A stretch of DNA of 64,000 nucleotides from Massariosphaeria phaeospora (Eukaryota; Ascomycota; Dothideomycetes; Pleosporales), in assembly GCA_011032825.1 (NCBI GenBank), contig JAADJZ010000007.1, positions 744,001 to 808,000 on the forward strand, read 5' to 3'. Made by a program: the position numbers and the translations under genes. The notes below the pieces were generated by a model. It was given only the letters and a program-made list of their open reading frames with translations, had not been told where the DNA came from and searched no databases. Each line of letters opens with the position of its first letter. Position 1 is the first letter of the stretch. This document shows positions 1 through 9,668 of this stretch, piece after piece.

Positions 1-2484
1 ATACATCATACCATTCGCGTCGAGTGTGTAGAGGCTCTGGCCACATGGATCACCGTGTACCCGGATAAGTTTTTCGACGGCACACATCTGCGATACCTGG
101 GATGGATCCTTTCCGATCCAAGTGCTCCAACACGAGTCGAGGTCCTGAAGCAATTGCAGAAGTTATTCCACGACAAAGATAAGCTTGCTGGCCTAAAGAC
201 TTTCACTGAACGTTACCGACCTCGTATTGTCGAAATAGCCACGCGTGACGCGGAAACGAACGTCCGCGCTGCGGGTGTCGAGCTGCTGGACGTTTTGCGC
301 GAAGCCGGCTTCCTAGAACCCGACGACATTGATTCCGTGGGGAAGCTAATATTTGACGCCGAACCCAAAGTTCGCAAGGCTGTTGTCGGGTTTTTTGCCG
401 AGGTTGTCAACGGCGCCTACGAACAACTTGTCGATGACTTGGGTGGTAAAGAAGCCATAGACGATGCACTTGCTACCACTGAAGAGGACGCCGAATACCA
501 GAATCCAAGATTGGAGTGGTTGAAACTCAAGTCTCTTGTCGACCAGCTCCTCGCATACGACGAGGAGGACGCTCAACTCCCGTCACAAATCGAACGCATC
601 CCGCCAGCAGGCGCCGAATTGGGCCTCATAGCCGCAGGAATAGAGTCTCGGTTCTCGCTAGCGGCTCAGACACTCTATGATACCATTCCGGAGATTAGAG
701 ATTGGGAGGTAATAGTAGGCTATCTGTTGTACGATCACTCTCAGACTGTAGAGAACGAGAGCGATGATGCAGAAACCATGTTACGGTTGGCCTGCAAGAC
801 CGAAGACAAACAAGAGACAGCCCTTCTTGATATCCTGAATGTTACTGTCAGAACTCGACTACGACGGCTTGCCGAAGCTGAGAAAGATAAAAAGAAGACG
901 AGAGCTCAGCGCGAAGCCAACAAAGAAGAACAGGCGGACACAACCAGAAGACTCTCCGTCCTTATTCCCCAGTTACTCAAGAAGTTCGGCGCGTTGCCCG
1001 AAGCTGCTTCACTATGTCTCCGGTTGGAGCGCGAACTCAACCTAGACGTGTTTCAAGAATTGCGTCAAACCCCGGCGCTGACGGCCCTTCTGGATGATAT
1101 CAACAAACAGTTTCTTACTCATCACCATCCCCTCGTCCTCAACGAGGCAGTAGGATCTATGCTCCACGCGCAAATGCATGAGGAGACGAGGGAGCTAAGT
1201 GCTCCCAAAGTACGAGCAACATGGGACGATTTAATCAACACGTTCGACGCCCTTCGGCGTGGCAGGGACTTCTCAGCACGTGGTAACATGGAAACCAACA
1301 TCCTCAATGGTGTTGGTAATATTGTCATGAAGATGGCATGGTTTGCCCAAGCTTACGATTCGACCATCCTAGACCAGATGACCACCCCGCCAGCAAATGC
1401 GAGGAGCAAGTCAAGGACGGAGCCCACTACTACACCCCCGATTGCAACGATACTGCAGATACTTAATCGTGGTGTTGCCACCGAAGCCCTGGATCCAGCA
1501 ACCAGTATAATGGAAGACGAACTCGTACACAATGCTCTGACAGCCATGATGTTCTATATGTTGTGGAAGTATATTTATCTTTCTGAGCATGTCAAAGCTG
1601 GCACGAGGATACCAGATGAAGATCTAGTGGCTATTGCAGAACGAAGAGACGGTTGTGTGAAGGCAGCGATGCACATCATGGAAACCAGGAAGGGTGCCGA
1701 TGAATTGAGGCTCCACGCTGCGGGTGTGCTAATCGATGTATACAGCATGTTCTACAAATTGAGGGAGATCAGGGCGAACACGAGCAAAGCATCCAGTAGA
1801 AACCAGATTCTCGAGGAGGAACAGCCGAACGACGATTGGGAAGCTCTTTGCCAGGAGGTCGACGCACCCACAACCAAAACTTTGCTCCAAGTTCTCACAG
1901 CTGCAGAGCAAAATCTGGCTAAACGTACTGGAAGGCGTCTGGAAGACGTCGGCGTGGACGACGACCCCATCGACCCGGACGACGAGCCGGAAAGCAGTGA
2001 CGACGAAGAAGCCGATGAGCGCATGCAAGAAGAGAAAATGATGCGTGCGCTGCTTGCCGAAAAGCGGCTCTGCGGCCTAGGAGGCTTCCTCGTCCGCGGC
2101 GTCCTCGTCGGAGCCCTAGACGGCGAGAACACCGGTGACGCCAAACCCGTGCGCACGCGCCTCGAGAAGAACAAGACCAAGCTCGGCCACGACTGGAAAG
2201 AAGTAGTCGCGCACCTCGACATCGTCAAGACGCTCAAGGCGAAGGGCGGCAGGAAAGCCAAAGCTGCTACTGCTAAGCAGCCTGCGAAGCCGGCTAAGAG
2301 CAAGGAGATTGTCATTGAAGATGATAGCGAGGACGACGAGCTGGAAGTCCGGGGCGATGAGATTGAGGACGAGGAGATGGCGGATGGAGACGAGCAGCAG
2401 GTTAACGGCGACGTGCACATAGAGGAAGAGGCTGAGGAGCCTGGCAGCGCTCCAGACGATGTGGAGAGTGTCTTGGGTGATTAG
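1..2484 (+). CDS. SCC3: Cohesin subunit Scc3/STAG (stromalin), 5'-truncated by window edge
   Basis: One open frame runs from base 1 to the TAG at 2482-2484. The frame is already coding before the first ATG, so the N-terminus lies outside the window. The first residues match the stromalin conservative domain: an arginine/cysteine-rich helix, then YPDKFFDGTHLRYLGWILSD, the signature by which Scc3/SA/STAG proteins contact Scc1 and DNA. Helical (HEAT-like) sequence follows to about residue 640. The last 170 residues are highly charged, with acidic blocks and Lys/Ala-rich stretches, as usual for the disordered STAG tail. Scc3 binds the kleisin and helps load and hold the cohesin ring on chromatin. 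No intron is needed in this part. Family assignment is firm; the symbol follows yeast usage. Confidence 0.9.
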   Translation: MHHTIRVECVEALATWITVYPDKFFDGTHLRYLGWILSDPSAPTRVEVLKQLQKLFHDKDKLAGLKTFTERYRPRIVEIATRDAETNVRAAGVELLDVLREAGFLEPDDIDSVGKLIFDAEPKVRKAVVGFFAEVVNGAYEQLVDDLGGKEAIDDALATTEEDAEYQNPRLEWLKLKSLVDQLLAYDEEDAQLPSQIERIPPAGAELGLIAAGIESRFSLAAQTLYDTIPEIRDWEVIVGYLLYDHSQTVENESDDAETMLRLACKTEDKQETALLDILNVTVRTRLRRLAEAEKDKKKTRAQREANKEEQADTTRRLSVLIPQLLKKFGALPEAASLCLRLERELNLDVFQELRQTPALTALLDDINKQFLTHHHPLVLNEAVGSMLHAQMHEETRELSAPKVRATWDDLINTFDALRRGRDFSARGNMETNILNGVGNIVMKMAWFAQAYDSTILDQMTTPPANARSKSRTEPTTTPPIATILQILNRGVATEALDPATSIMEDELVHNALTAMMFYMLWKYIYLSEHVKAGTRIPDEDLVAIAERRDGCVKAAMHIMETRKGADELRLHAAGVLIDVYSMFYKLREIRANTSKASSRNQILEEEQPNDDWEALCQEVDAPTTKTLLQVLTAAEQNLAKRTGRRLEDVGVDDDPIDPDDEPESSDDEEADERMQEEKMMRALLAEKRLCGLGGFLVRGVLVGALDGENTGDAKPVRTRLEKNKTKLGHDWKEVVAHLDIVKTLKAKGGRKAKAATAKQPAKPAKSKEIVIEDDSEDDELEVRGDEIEDEEMADGDEQQVNGDVHIEEEAEEPGSAPDDVESVLGD

Positions 2485-2975
2485 ATCAGATGCGCTTTGA
2501 TCGAGCGCTCGGGACTGCCATGTTTGTGTTGTTTCTATCACCACCACCTTTTTCTTTTTCTCGAAAAGCGCGTGGTTCATGAGAGGTCCGGGTTCTCTGG
2601 CTTCTTCCCTTCCCTATGCATGGATGGATGGATGAATGGATGGATGTTGAGCAGGTGGATATACCTTTCTCTCCATGTATGGTCCGAGACTTACTCACAT
2701 GTTTTCTTAACTTTACTTCATACGGGTGGTGGTGGTGGTGGTTCTTATGATGGGTGGATATGGTGTTTTTAGTGGCCTGGATGAAAATACTTGGGTATAG
2801 GAAAGGGGAAGGAAGTGAGCAGCTAGCGAGGCTGTAATAAGTTCTTAGACGGGACAGTGGACACGACGCCTTCTTCTCTGAGGCAAATAATTTACGGTTG
2901 TGCTTTCATGTGCTGCGCGCCAAAGTTGCTAATCATATATTGGGGTGTATATCTGTGGCGAACTGGACTGCAAGA
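2485..2975. other. Convergent 3' intergenic region
   Basis: The gap between two converging stop codons presumably holds both 3' UTRs. It contains a GATG-type microsatellite at about 2619-2646 and a GGT repeat at about 2725-2741. No coding potential beyond short overlapping frames is seen. Confidence 0.6.
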
Positions 2976-4019
2976 CTAGCCTGGCGTCGCACCGGCGGCC
3001 TTCTTCGCAGCCATGAGTTTCCGATACGTCTCGATGATGGTCAGCCGCTCCTCGCCCAGCTCCTCTCTCTTGCGCAGACTGCCCCCTGCGTTCGGCACAT
3101 TGCCCACGTTGACCCTCGCCCCGTTCTTCACCTTGAAGATCTCGCGCGGCACCTTGTCGAACTGCGGTGGCGCCTTCACCACATCGTGCAACCCCTTGCG
3201 CTGCTCGCGCTTCATGCGCAACGCCTCCCACTCGTCCTCGCCGTCGCCATCCACCTCGCCCGCCACGCGTTTCCGCCTGCCCATCTTGCGCGTCTTCTTG
3301 CCCTTCTTCGCCGTGCCGTCCGGCAGCTCCGCCGTCTTGTCCTCCCACATGGCGTCCTCCTCGTCCTGCTCCTCCTCGGCCAGCTCGAGCGCCTCCTGCT
3401 CTTTGTCGCGCAGCCGCGCTTCTTCGGCGCGCCAGCCGCGCTGCAGCCGCTTGAGCTTCTTCTCGTGCTTGGTTACGCGGTGGTCGGAGACGCCGGCGAG
3501 TTTCTTGCTCGAGCGCGCGACGCCGGCGAGGGGCAGCGCGGCGTTGACGCGCTGGGCGAATTCAGCGAGTCTTTCGCCGGGGCGGATTTTCGGAGTGGTG
3601 GAGGGTTGAGCTTCGCTGTTGGGGGTGTCGGTTTTCTCGAGGTCGGCTACGGTATCGGTCGTGCTGGCCGTTTGTAGCTGCTGTTGTGGGTTTGGCTTTG
3701 GCTTCGGCTTCTTCGATTTCGTCCGCGTTCCGTCGTCGAGGCCAGACGACTTTTTCCCGGACGGTGTGAAGGCCATGAGCCGCGCAAAGGCCTTTGGAGT
3801 GTCATCTGCGCCATATCCGCTAACTTTTGCTATCTTGCGCTTCTTGTTGCGGGGCCCTGGATTGTGGTTCTGTGCTTTGCCGGCGGGGAGAGCGGCGGCG
3901 CGGACAGAGGGCGGAAGGTTGAAGCTGGTGAAAAATCAGTACACTTAATGAAAGCAATGAATTCAGAAGAGGTACTTCGTCTCATCGTTGTCGGCCTTTC
4001 GTTTGTGTTTGTGCGGCAT
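2976..4019 (-). CDS. Basic coiled-coil nuclear/nucleolar protein, uncharacterised
   Basis: Two exons, complement(2976..3924, 3976..4019), join in phase across a 51-nt intron (GTACCT..CACCAG) and give about 330 residues. The start MPHKHKRKADNDET is set by that splice; without it the frame would begin at an internal Met. Residues 15-75 contain NLPPSVRAAALP and a YGADDTPKAFARLM block that looks like a conserved motif. After that come a Lys/Arg/Glu-rich coiled coil, a cluster of basic nuclear-localisation-like stretches (GKKTRKMGRRKR) and a conserved-looking end. The composition resembles ribosome-biogenesis factors, but I do not recognise a named family. It is divergent from the AIM6-like gene (640-bp shared upstream region) and convergent with SCC3. 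Confidence 0.75.
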
Positions 4020-4660
4020 TCTGCGTTACGGTTGATCTGAAGTTATTTTTGTTGGTCGCAACTTTTCCAAAAGTTTAGGAATCTCCACTAAGTTACGATA
4101 GACCCTGGCAACTCTTGGCGAGGCGGGATCACATGCGGAGGCTTTCACCCCACCTGCACCTTTGGACTCTGCTCCGTACCATCCCCGCAACTACTCGTTA
4201 TCATCTGTTCGTAGCGAAACAGTACTCGTCATTGTGTCGATAGTCCTCACACTTTGAAAATAGCTAGGTTAATGTCTTATAACTTGTAAGAGCCTGTAGA
4301 CCAGGGTTTAGTTCGTCCTAAAACCCCTTCATTAGGTTAGCAACCTTCTGCCAGTCCCCAATATCTTGAGAAACTCTCAGAACCGCACAGCTTCCGTAAT
4401 TTAATCTTCGGCTTCACTTCCTGATCTCTACTGGGAGAATTATATGTACAGCAACTGTAGCGCTTCGTCGTTGTTCTCCAGCCGACATTCCAGTCATTGT
4501 ATTGCAAGCTCGACTACGTAGGATTCCTCTACCACACAATAACCCGGACGTTACCCGTTGCAACGCGCGGAACAGCCAAGTCTTTGATGCCTGAAGCGCT
4601 ACACGACTCAGTGCCTCAACGCTATTTGAATCTGGGCTTGCCATTGGCTTGTTCACCGAC
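4020..4660. other. Divergent promoter region
   Basis: This 641-bp gap separates two divergently transcribed genes and must hold both promoters. It has AT-rich stretches but no clear TATA box or repeat, and no coding frame with supporting features. Confidence 0.5.
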
Positions 4661-6140
4661 ATGGCATCTACTTACTCCGCCGACGCCGGAAAACCTCTGC
4701 ATCTTGATTTCAACGCTTCAGAACTCGATATTCCCCTGAGAAACGCATCGATTGCATCGTTACAGTCGCTAGAGGATGCCGAAGACTTGGACAATATAGA
4801 ATTGGGACAGCACAGTCTCTGGAGCCGGTTATCCATGACGGTCAGAAAACGGCGGGATCGTCCCGAGTCTTCCGAGCAGCATGGATTGCTTATGTCGCCA
4901 GATGAGGTGAAGATCGCGCCGAGTTGGAAGAGGTGGAGAAGCAGAAAGCTTTGGTTGAGGATATTCGCGGTGTTTCCAGTGCTCTTTTTGTGTTTTTTGT
5001 AAGTGCTTGTTTATCCCACATAGCGAATATATCCAGACGTACATCAGAGATATCAATCAGATGATACAACAACAACAATGGACAAGCTATACCAAAGCCC
5101 TAAACCATCCATCGCTAACCCACCCCAGCGGCATAATCCACCTCATCAACGTCATCACCGCCTCCGTCAACCCCTTCTGGGACGACGCCCTCCCATCTTC
5201 CTCCCCGCCCAGCACCCACGACATCCACCCCATCCCCTGCCACTCGCACAACGACTACTGGCGCCCCGCCCCGCTCTTCGACGCCCTGCGCTGGGGCTGC
5301 ACCAGCGTCGAAGCCGACGTGTGGCTCTTCGACCACGAGCTCTACGTCGGCCACAGCACGCACTCGCTCGCCGAGACCAAGACGTTACGCTCCCTGTACA
5401 TCGACCCTCTAGTCACCATGCTCGACGGGCGAAACGGCGAAAATCAGTTCTCTACCGCATCCGATGTGAAGAACGGCGTATTCGACACCGCCCCCGAACA
5501 AACGCTCGTCCTGCTCGTCGACTTCAAGAACTCCGGCCCGGAAATCTACCCCGTTGTCGCAGACCAGCTTTCCGCGCTGCGGGAGAAGGGCTATCTGAGC
5601 TACTGGGATGGCAAATCGACAACGATAGGTCCCGTCACTGTCGTAGCAACGGGGAACGCGCCCTTCGACCTCATCACTGCTAACATGACGTACCGCGACA
5701 TGTTCTTCGACGCGCCGCTCGACAGGCTCTACGAAGACGCCGCCGCCACTCCCTCCGCTTCCCCCTCACACTCCAGCTCCACCACCTCCTCCTCCTCTTC
5801 CTCCTCCGGCCAAGGCACCGTCGGCACCTCCGCAACCTCGACCTTCGACGCCTCAAACTCCTTCTACGCATCCGTTTCCTTCAAAACATCCATCGGCCTG
5901 CTCTGGAGCGCCAAACTGTCGGCCTCGCAGCTCCAGCTGATACGCGGGCAGATCCAGGGCGCGAAGCGCAGGGGCCTCAAAGCGCGGTACTGGGACACGC
6001 CGAGTTGGCCGGTTGGGGTGAGGAATCATGTGTGGGAGGTGTTGGTGCGGGAGGGTGTGGATTACGTGAATGGGGATGATTTGAGGGGGATGGCGGGCGT
6101 GGATTGGGGGGTTCGGAGACATTGGGGAATCCTGGGTTGA
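4661..6140 (+). CDS. AIM6: AIM6-like membrane-anchored PLC-like phosphodiesterase
   Basis: Exons 4661..4998 and 5048..6140 (49-nt intron, GTAAGT..TCAG) give about 476 residues. The N-terminal 95 residues are polar. They are followed by one membrane segment around residues 98-115 (LWLRIFAVFPVLFLCFL), so a type II membrane topology is likely. The remainder is a TIM-barrel of the PLC-like phosphodiesterase superfamily as in yeast Aim6. It shows CHSHNDYWR with the catalytic-type His-Asn, the acid pair in SVEADVWLFDHELYVGH, and LLVDFKNSG. The family end is clear in ARYWDTPSWPVGVRNHVWEVLV and NGDDL. A Ser-rich low-complexity insertion (about 5746-5850) interrupts the barrel. The substrate is unknown; the yeast name comes from a mitochondrial-inheritance screen. 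The exact acceptor is inferred, since AGs at 5023 and 5059 also exist. Confidence 0.85.
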
Positions 6141-6533
6141 CAGGGGGATGAGGATGGTGCGTGTAGTTTGATTGGAGATAGAGATAAAGTGTTTGGTGAT
6201 ACCCGATAGAAATGCTGATCGTTGTTCGACCTACCTTTCCGGTACCTTTTGCTCAGTCTTCTTTTGCCACTTGAGATATGCATGGTCTACTTCAGCCTAT
6301 GTTGGTTTCCGGTATGAAATCGTTTTGGCTACGGCTAGAACAAGCTTGAACAAATCGCAGTCATCAATAATACATCTCCTTGTAAGTAGGAGACCGAGCT
6401 ACTTCTCCCAAAAGCATTTCTTAATGATTGGCGGCTAAGATAGAAGCTACTCCGGACACGCTTATGTGTAAAACAGACCACAGTGTATAGCAATTTTACT
6501 ACAGCACCGTACCGCCTTAATACAGTGCGAACT
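6141..6533. other. Convergent 3' intergenic region
   Basis: The gap lies between the stops of the AIM6-like gene and CUL4 and is AT-richer than the flanks. No gene or repeat is seen. Confidence 0.5.
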
Positions 6534-9202
6534 CTACGCAATATAAGAATATGCACCATCATCCTCGCGCTCCAAAAACTCCTTCTCGATCAATCGATCA
6601 ATATTCCTCTTGATATCCGGCACATGCAGCGTTCCTCTCGATCTCGTAGCTTTGATAGTCTCTGCCACCAACTCACTATGATTAATCCGCTTCCTCGATT
6701 TCAGGATCCTCACAATCGCAGCTTGTGTCTCGTAGTTCCTGTCAGCAGCAACACGTTCGTGGGTCTCCTTGTTCTCGGCGGCGGTTTCTTTGAGTTGCAC
6801 CGTATTGATCTTGATGCGGTATTTCGGATCTGTGAAGTTGGTGTTTAACGTGAATGAATCGGTAGGGTTGATCTCGCGGCCCTTCGGGTGTTTGGTGAGG
6901 GGGCGTAGTTTCGCACAGGCGAGTGATTGCAGGGTGCGGTTTAGTTCTGGCGGTGCTGAGGGTCGTGTTAGTAATTCATAGGGAATGTGTGATGATGTGA
7001 CTTACGTAGTCCAGTAGTTTCCTTAAGGTAGTTGTAGTCTACATGTTCATCCTCATTCAGGCCGTTGAAAAGTAGGAGCACAATGGCCTGAAACGAAGAA
7101 ACCACCAACTCTTTGGCACCACGGGGGAACTTCGCTCTAATTTGACAGTGCGCGAGCGCGTGTTTCCAGTCCAACTTCCTACCAGAGTGCTTCGCCTTGT
7201 AATGCCTTTCGAATTTGTCGGTCGCGGTTTTGATTTGTGGAGGAATGATAACCGAGACGGTGGGGTATGTCGGCCAGGCGGATGCGGAAAGCACGTTGAC
7301 TGTCAAATCGAGGGAGTGTTTTTCGTTGCGTTCTTCCATGAGCATCTTGTAAGACGCCATTTCCTCGCGTGAAAGCTCGATGTCCTTGAACATCTGCTCC
7401 AGGTTGGCTGTAAAGCCCGCGCCACACTCTATTCCAGCGTTAGCAACTTTGATCGACAATTAGATCCAGATATCTTACCGGTCTTCAACCTAGACAACAT
7501 ACTCCTCTCGGCGTCCGCGCTCGCGCTTCTTCCCATCAACAACCGGCGCGCAAGGTCTTTCTTGTAGAACGCCTCGAAAACTGCTTTCCCGTGCACGAAT
7601 CTAAAAAGATCCAGTACCTGATCAAGCTGGCTATTGACTTCTGAGTCTTCATCGAAAATCAAATCTTCATTGTCCTCTACTGCCTCAACGGCAGCGGGCT
7701 TGTCGACGGGTCTGTTTAGCTGGGCTGGTATAGCCTTGGCACCTCCTCTTAGTAGCACATCCACATATTTTGCGATCATTTCTCCCGGTTTCGAGTTGTC
7801 AGTATTCCACGTTTGACTGCTCTTCTTAGTCTTGTTCATGAATGTTTCGAACGCCTCGCGCAGACCATGACCGAGATCGGCGTCCCGATGAAAAGCCACT
7901 TTCCAAATAGTATCCAGTTGTCTTTTGAGAGAGAGGAGCTTGACGACCATGCCATCCTGCTCTTTCTCGTCAAACACGATAGCGGTACCTGTCTCCTCAA
8001 TCCATTTCATGAACGCCGCCCGAAGTTTCACACCTGACCTGCGCCGTTCAAGAAAGGTGTAGAGCAATTCGAGATCTTCCACTGCGTTGTCTTCGAGGAG
8101 GTCGGCAAAGTCATCCTGGTTGGCTATGAACACGAAATTAGCTTGCAACGTCCTTACGTATTAAGAAACAGTCAACGTACTCAGCCTGGCCTCCTTCCTC
8201 GATATCAGATGATCTTCCAGTAATCTAAGTAGATCTCGTTGAGTAGACGCATCTAGCCTAAAATCCTCGACCCGGGTCTTTTCCTTCTTTATCAATGCCC
8301 TGCCGCCCTTTACATAGTCAGATAGCGTCTTATCTGCACTTGCTACATCTGCCCATTCCATTATATATTTCTGGCTGAGTTCCAACAGTCGCGGCTCGAA
8401 ATGCTTGGTGTAGACTTGCATATCGTGGAACATCTTGATAGCTTTGTGCAGCGTCAGACGATCCAGATCCTCATCTGCTCGATCGAGAGCAACCAAATGG
8501 CAGGCACCGTCCACAATTCGGCTATTGAGCTTAGGGTGTTCGAATACGATTGACCGGAAGAGATCGACGGCGAGCTCACGTAGGGACTCGCGCCTCGGAA
8601 CCAGGTATGCCCGGTCGAGGTAACAGAAAATCCAGTCGAGATATTTCTGGACACAGTCAGAACTTTCCGCCGGCGGCTACAAACAGTCTCTTTGGACACA
8701 ATGCTGGCTCAGTTATACGGCTGCACGAGCAAGCGGATGCCCGACGTTGGGGAATTCCTCTGGTCTGCCGGATGCGCGGCTCGGCTGTAGCTCGTCGAAG
8801 ACTTACTAGTTGATGGTTCCAGGTAGCCCAGACCTGTATTGTAGCGCGCAGGACATCGACATCCTCGCGGCCCACTGTCTCCTTGACCCGCTCCTTCAAT
8901 GTGCCCCCCACGTACGTCCTGCACTTTGCCTCCAGCCGTTCCTTGACCTGCTGCGCCAGGCGCTGCTGACACAGGTTCTCCACGCTGTGATACAGCTCCT
9001 CGAGACTGAAGTTGATCTCGCTCTGCTTGTGGAAGACGACGTCGAGCGCGTCATTGATCTTCTGCCATGTTTGGTCGAGGAAGGCTTGGGGGTCGATTTT
9101 GCGGGCCAACTTGAAGTTCTTGACGTGGATGCGTTTGGGGGCGTTGGCGTGCATGCTGGGCGTGGCTTTGCGCTTCTTCGGGCGGGTCGTGGGTGAGGAC
9201 AT
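6534..9202 (-). CDS. CUL4: Cullin-4, scaffold of CRL4 E3 ubiquitin ligase
   Basis: Five exons, complement(6534..6955, 7006..7428, 7479..8123, 8181..8646, 8807..9202), join in phase to about 783 residues. The N-terminus carries a basic tail (TTRPKKRKATP), then VKNF, LEELYHSVENLC and YLDWIFCYLDRAYL, the cullin-4 flavour of the DDB1-binding repeat. The cullin-homology part shows FYKKDLARRLLMGRSASADAE, the signature RLKTECGAGFTANLEQMFKD, and the C-terminal neddylation domain IVRILKSRKRINHSELVAE. The lysine of IVRILK is the NEDD8 site, and the protein ends YSYIA. It assembles with DDB1 and Rbx1 to ubiquitinate proteins in DNA repair and chromatin control, and in fungi development. Two in-phase acceptors exist for exon 3 (AG at 8124-8125 or 8142-8143). 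Identity is CUL4 rather than CUL1 or CUL3 on the N-terminal motifs. Confidence 0.9.
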
Positions 9203-9668
9203 TGGAGCCGGGGGGGTGGTGGTGGCAGTCGTGACGCGATTAGCAGCGTGGTCGGAGCTGCCGCTGACAGCGGACTTAGGCGGCGATGTGGCCTTGGCAG
9301 TGCTTCACCAGTGATGGGCGCATTCACCGCATTCACCGCATTCACCGCCAAAGTCAGGAAGTATATATTGAGTCTGCGGTGATTGTCAACCGCTCTGAGG
9401 AGGCACTCATCAGACGGTTAGCAAACCAGCCGCAACTAGCACTCCACTCACGCTGCTACTCAAGGCCCCGACGATGAGAAGAAGTCATGAATATCATTTT
9501 ACACTATTCAATACAGAGCAGCGAAGTCCAATCCGTCATGGTATCATATTCACTCTTGATCCGATGCAAGCCCCTTCCAAACGCCGTACAATCTAACCAC
9601 CAAGGCGCCATTCGGCTCATTCGAGGTTACTAACTGCTAGTTGGCAGCTGGCCAAGAAGGGAAAGTCT
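9203..9668. other. CUL4 upstream / MGM1 downstream region
   Basis: This holds the CUL4 promoter and leader and the MGM1 3' UTR. It includes a 9-bp tandem repeat (see 9322-9348) and otherwise nothing recognisable. Confidence 0.5.
9322..9348. repeat. 9-bp tandem repeat, 3 copies
   Basis: ATTCACCGC occurs three times head to tail, about 120 bp upstream of the CUL4 start codon, in the likely 5' UTR or promoter. Confidence 0.8.

Noticed and set aside
3013..3609. Ser-rich frame opposite the basic nucleolar-type gene
   Set aside because: It is the antisense shadow of a Lys/Glu-rich coding region.
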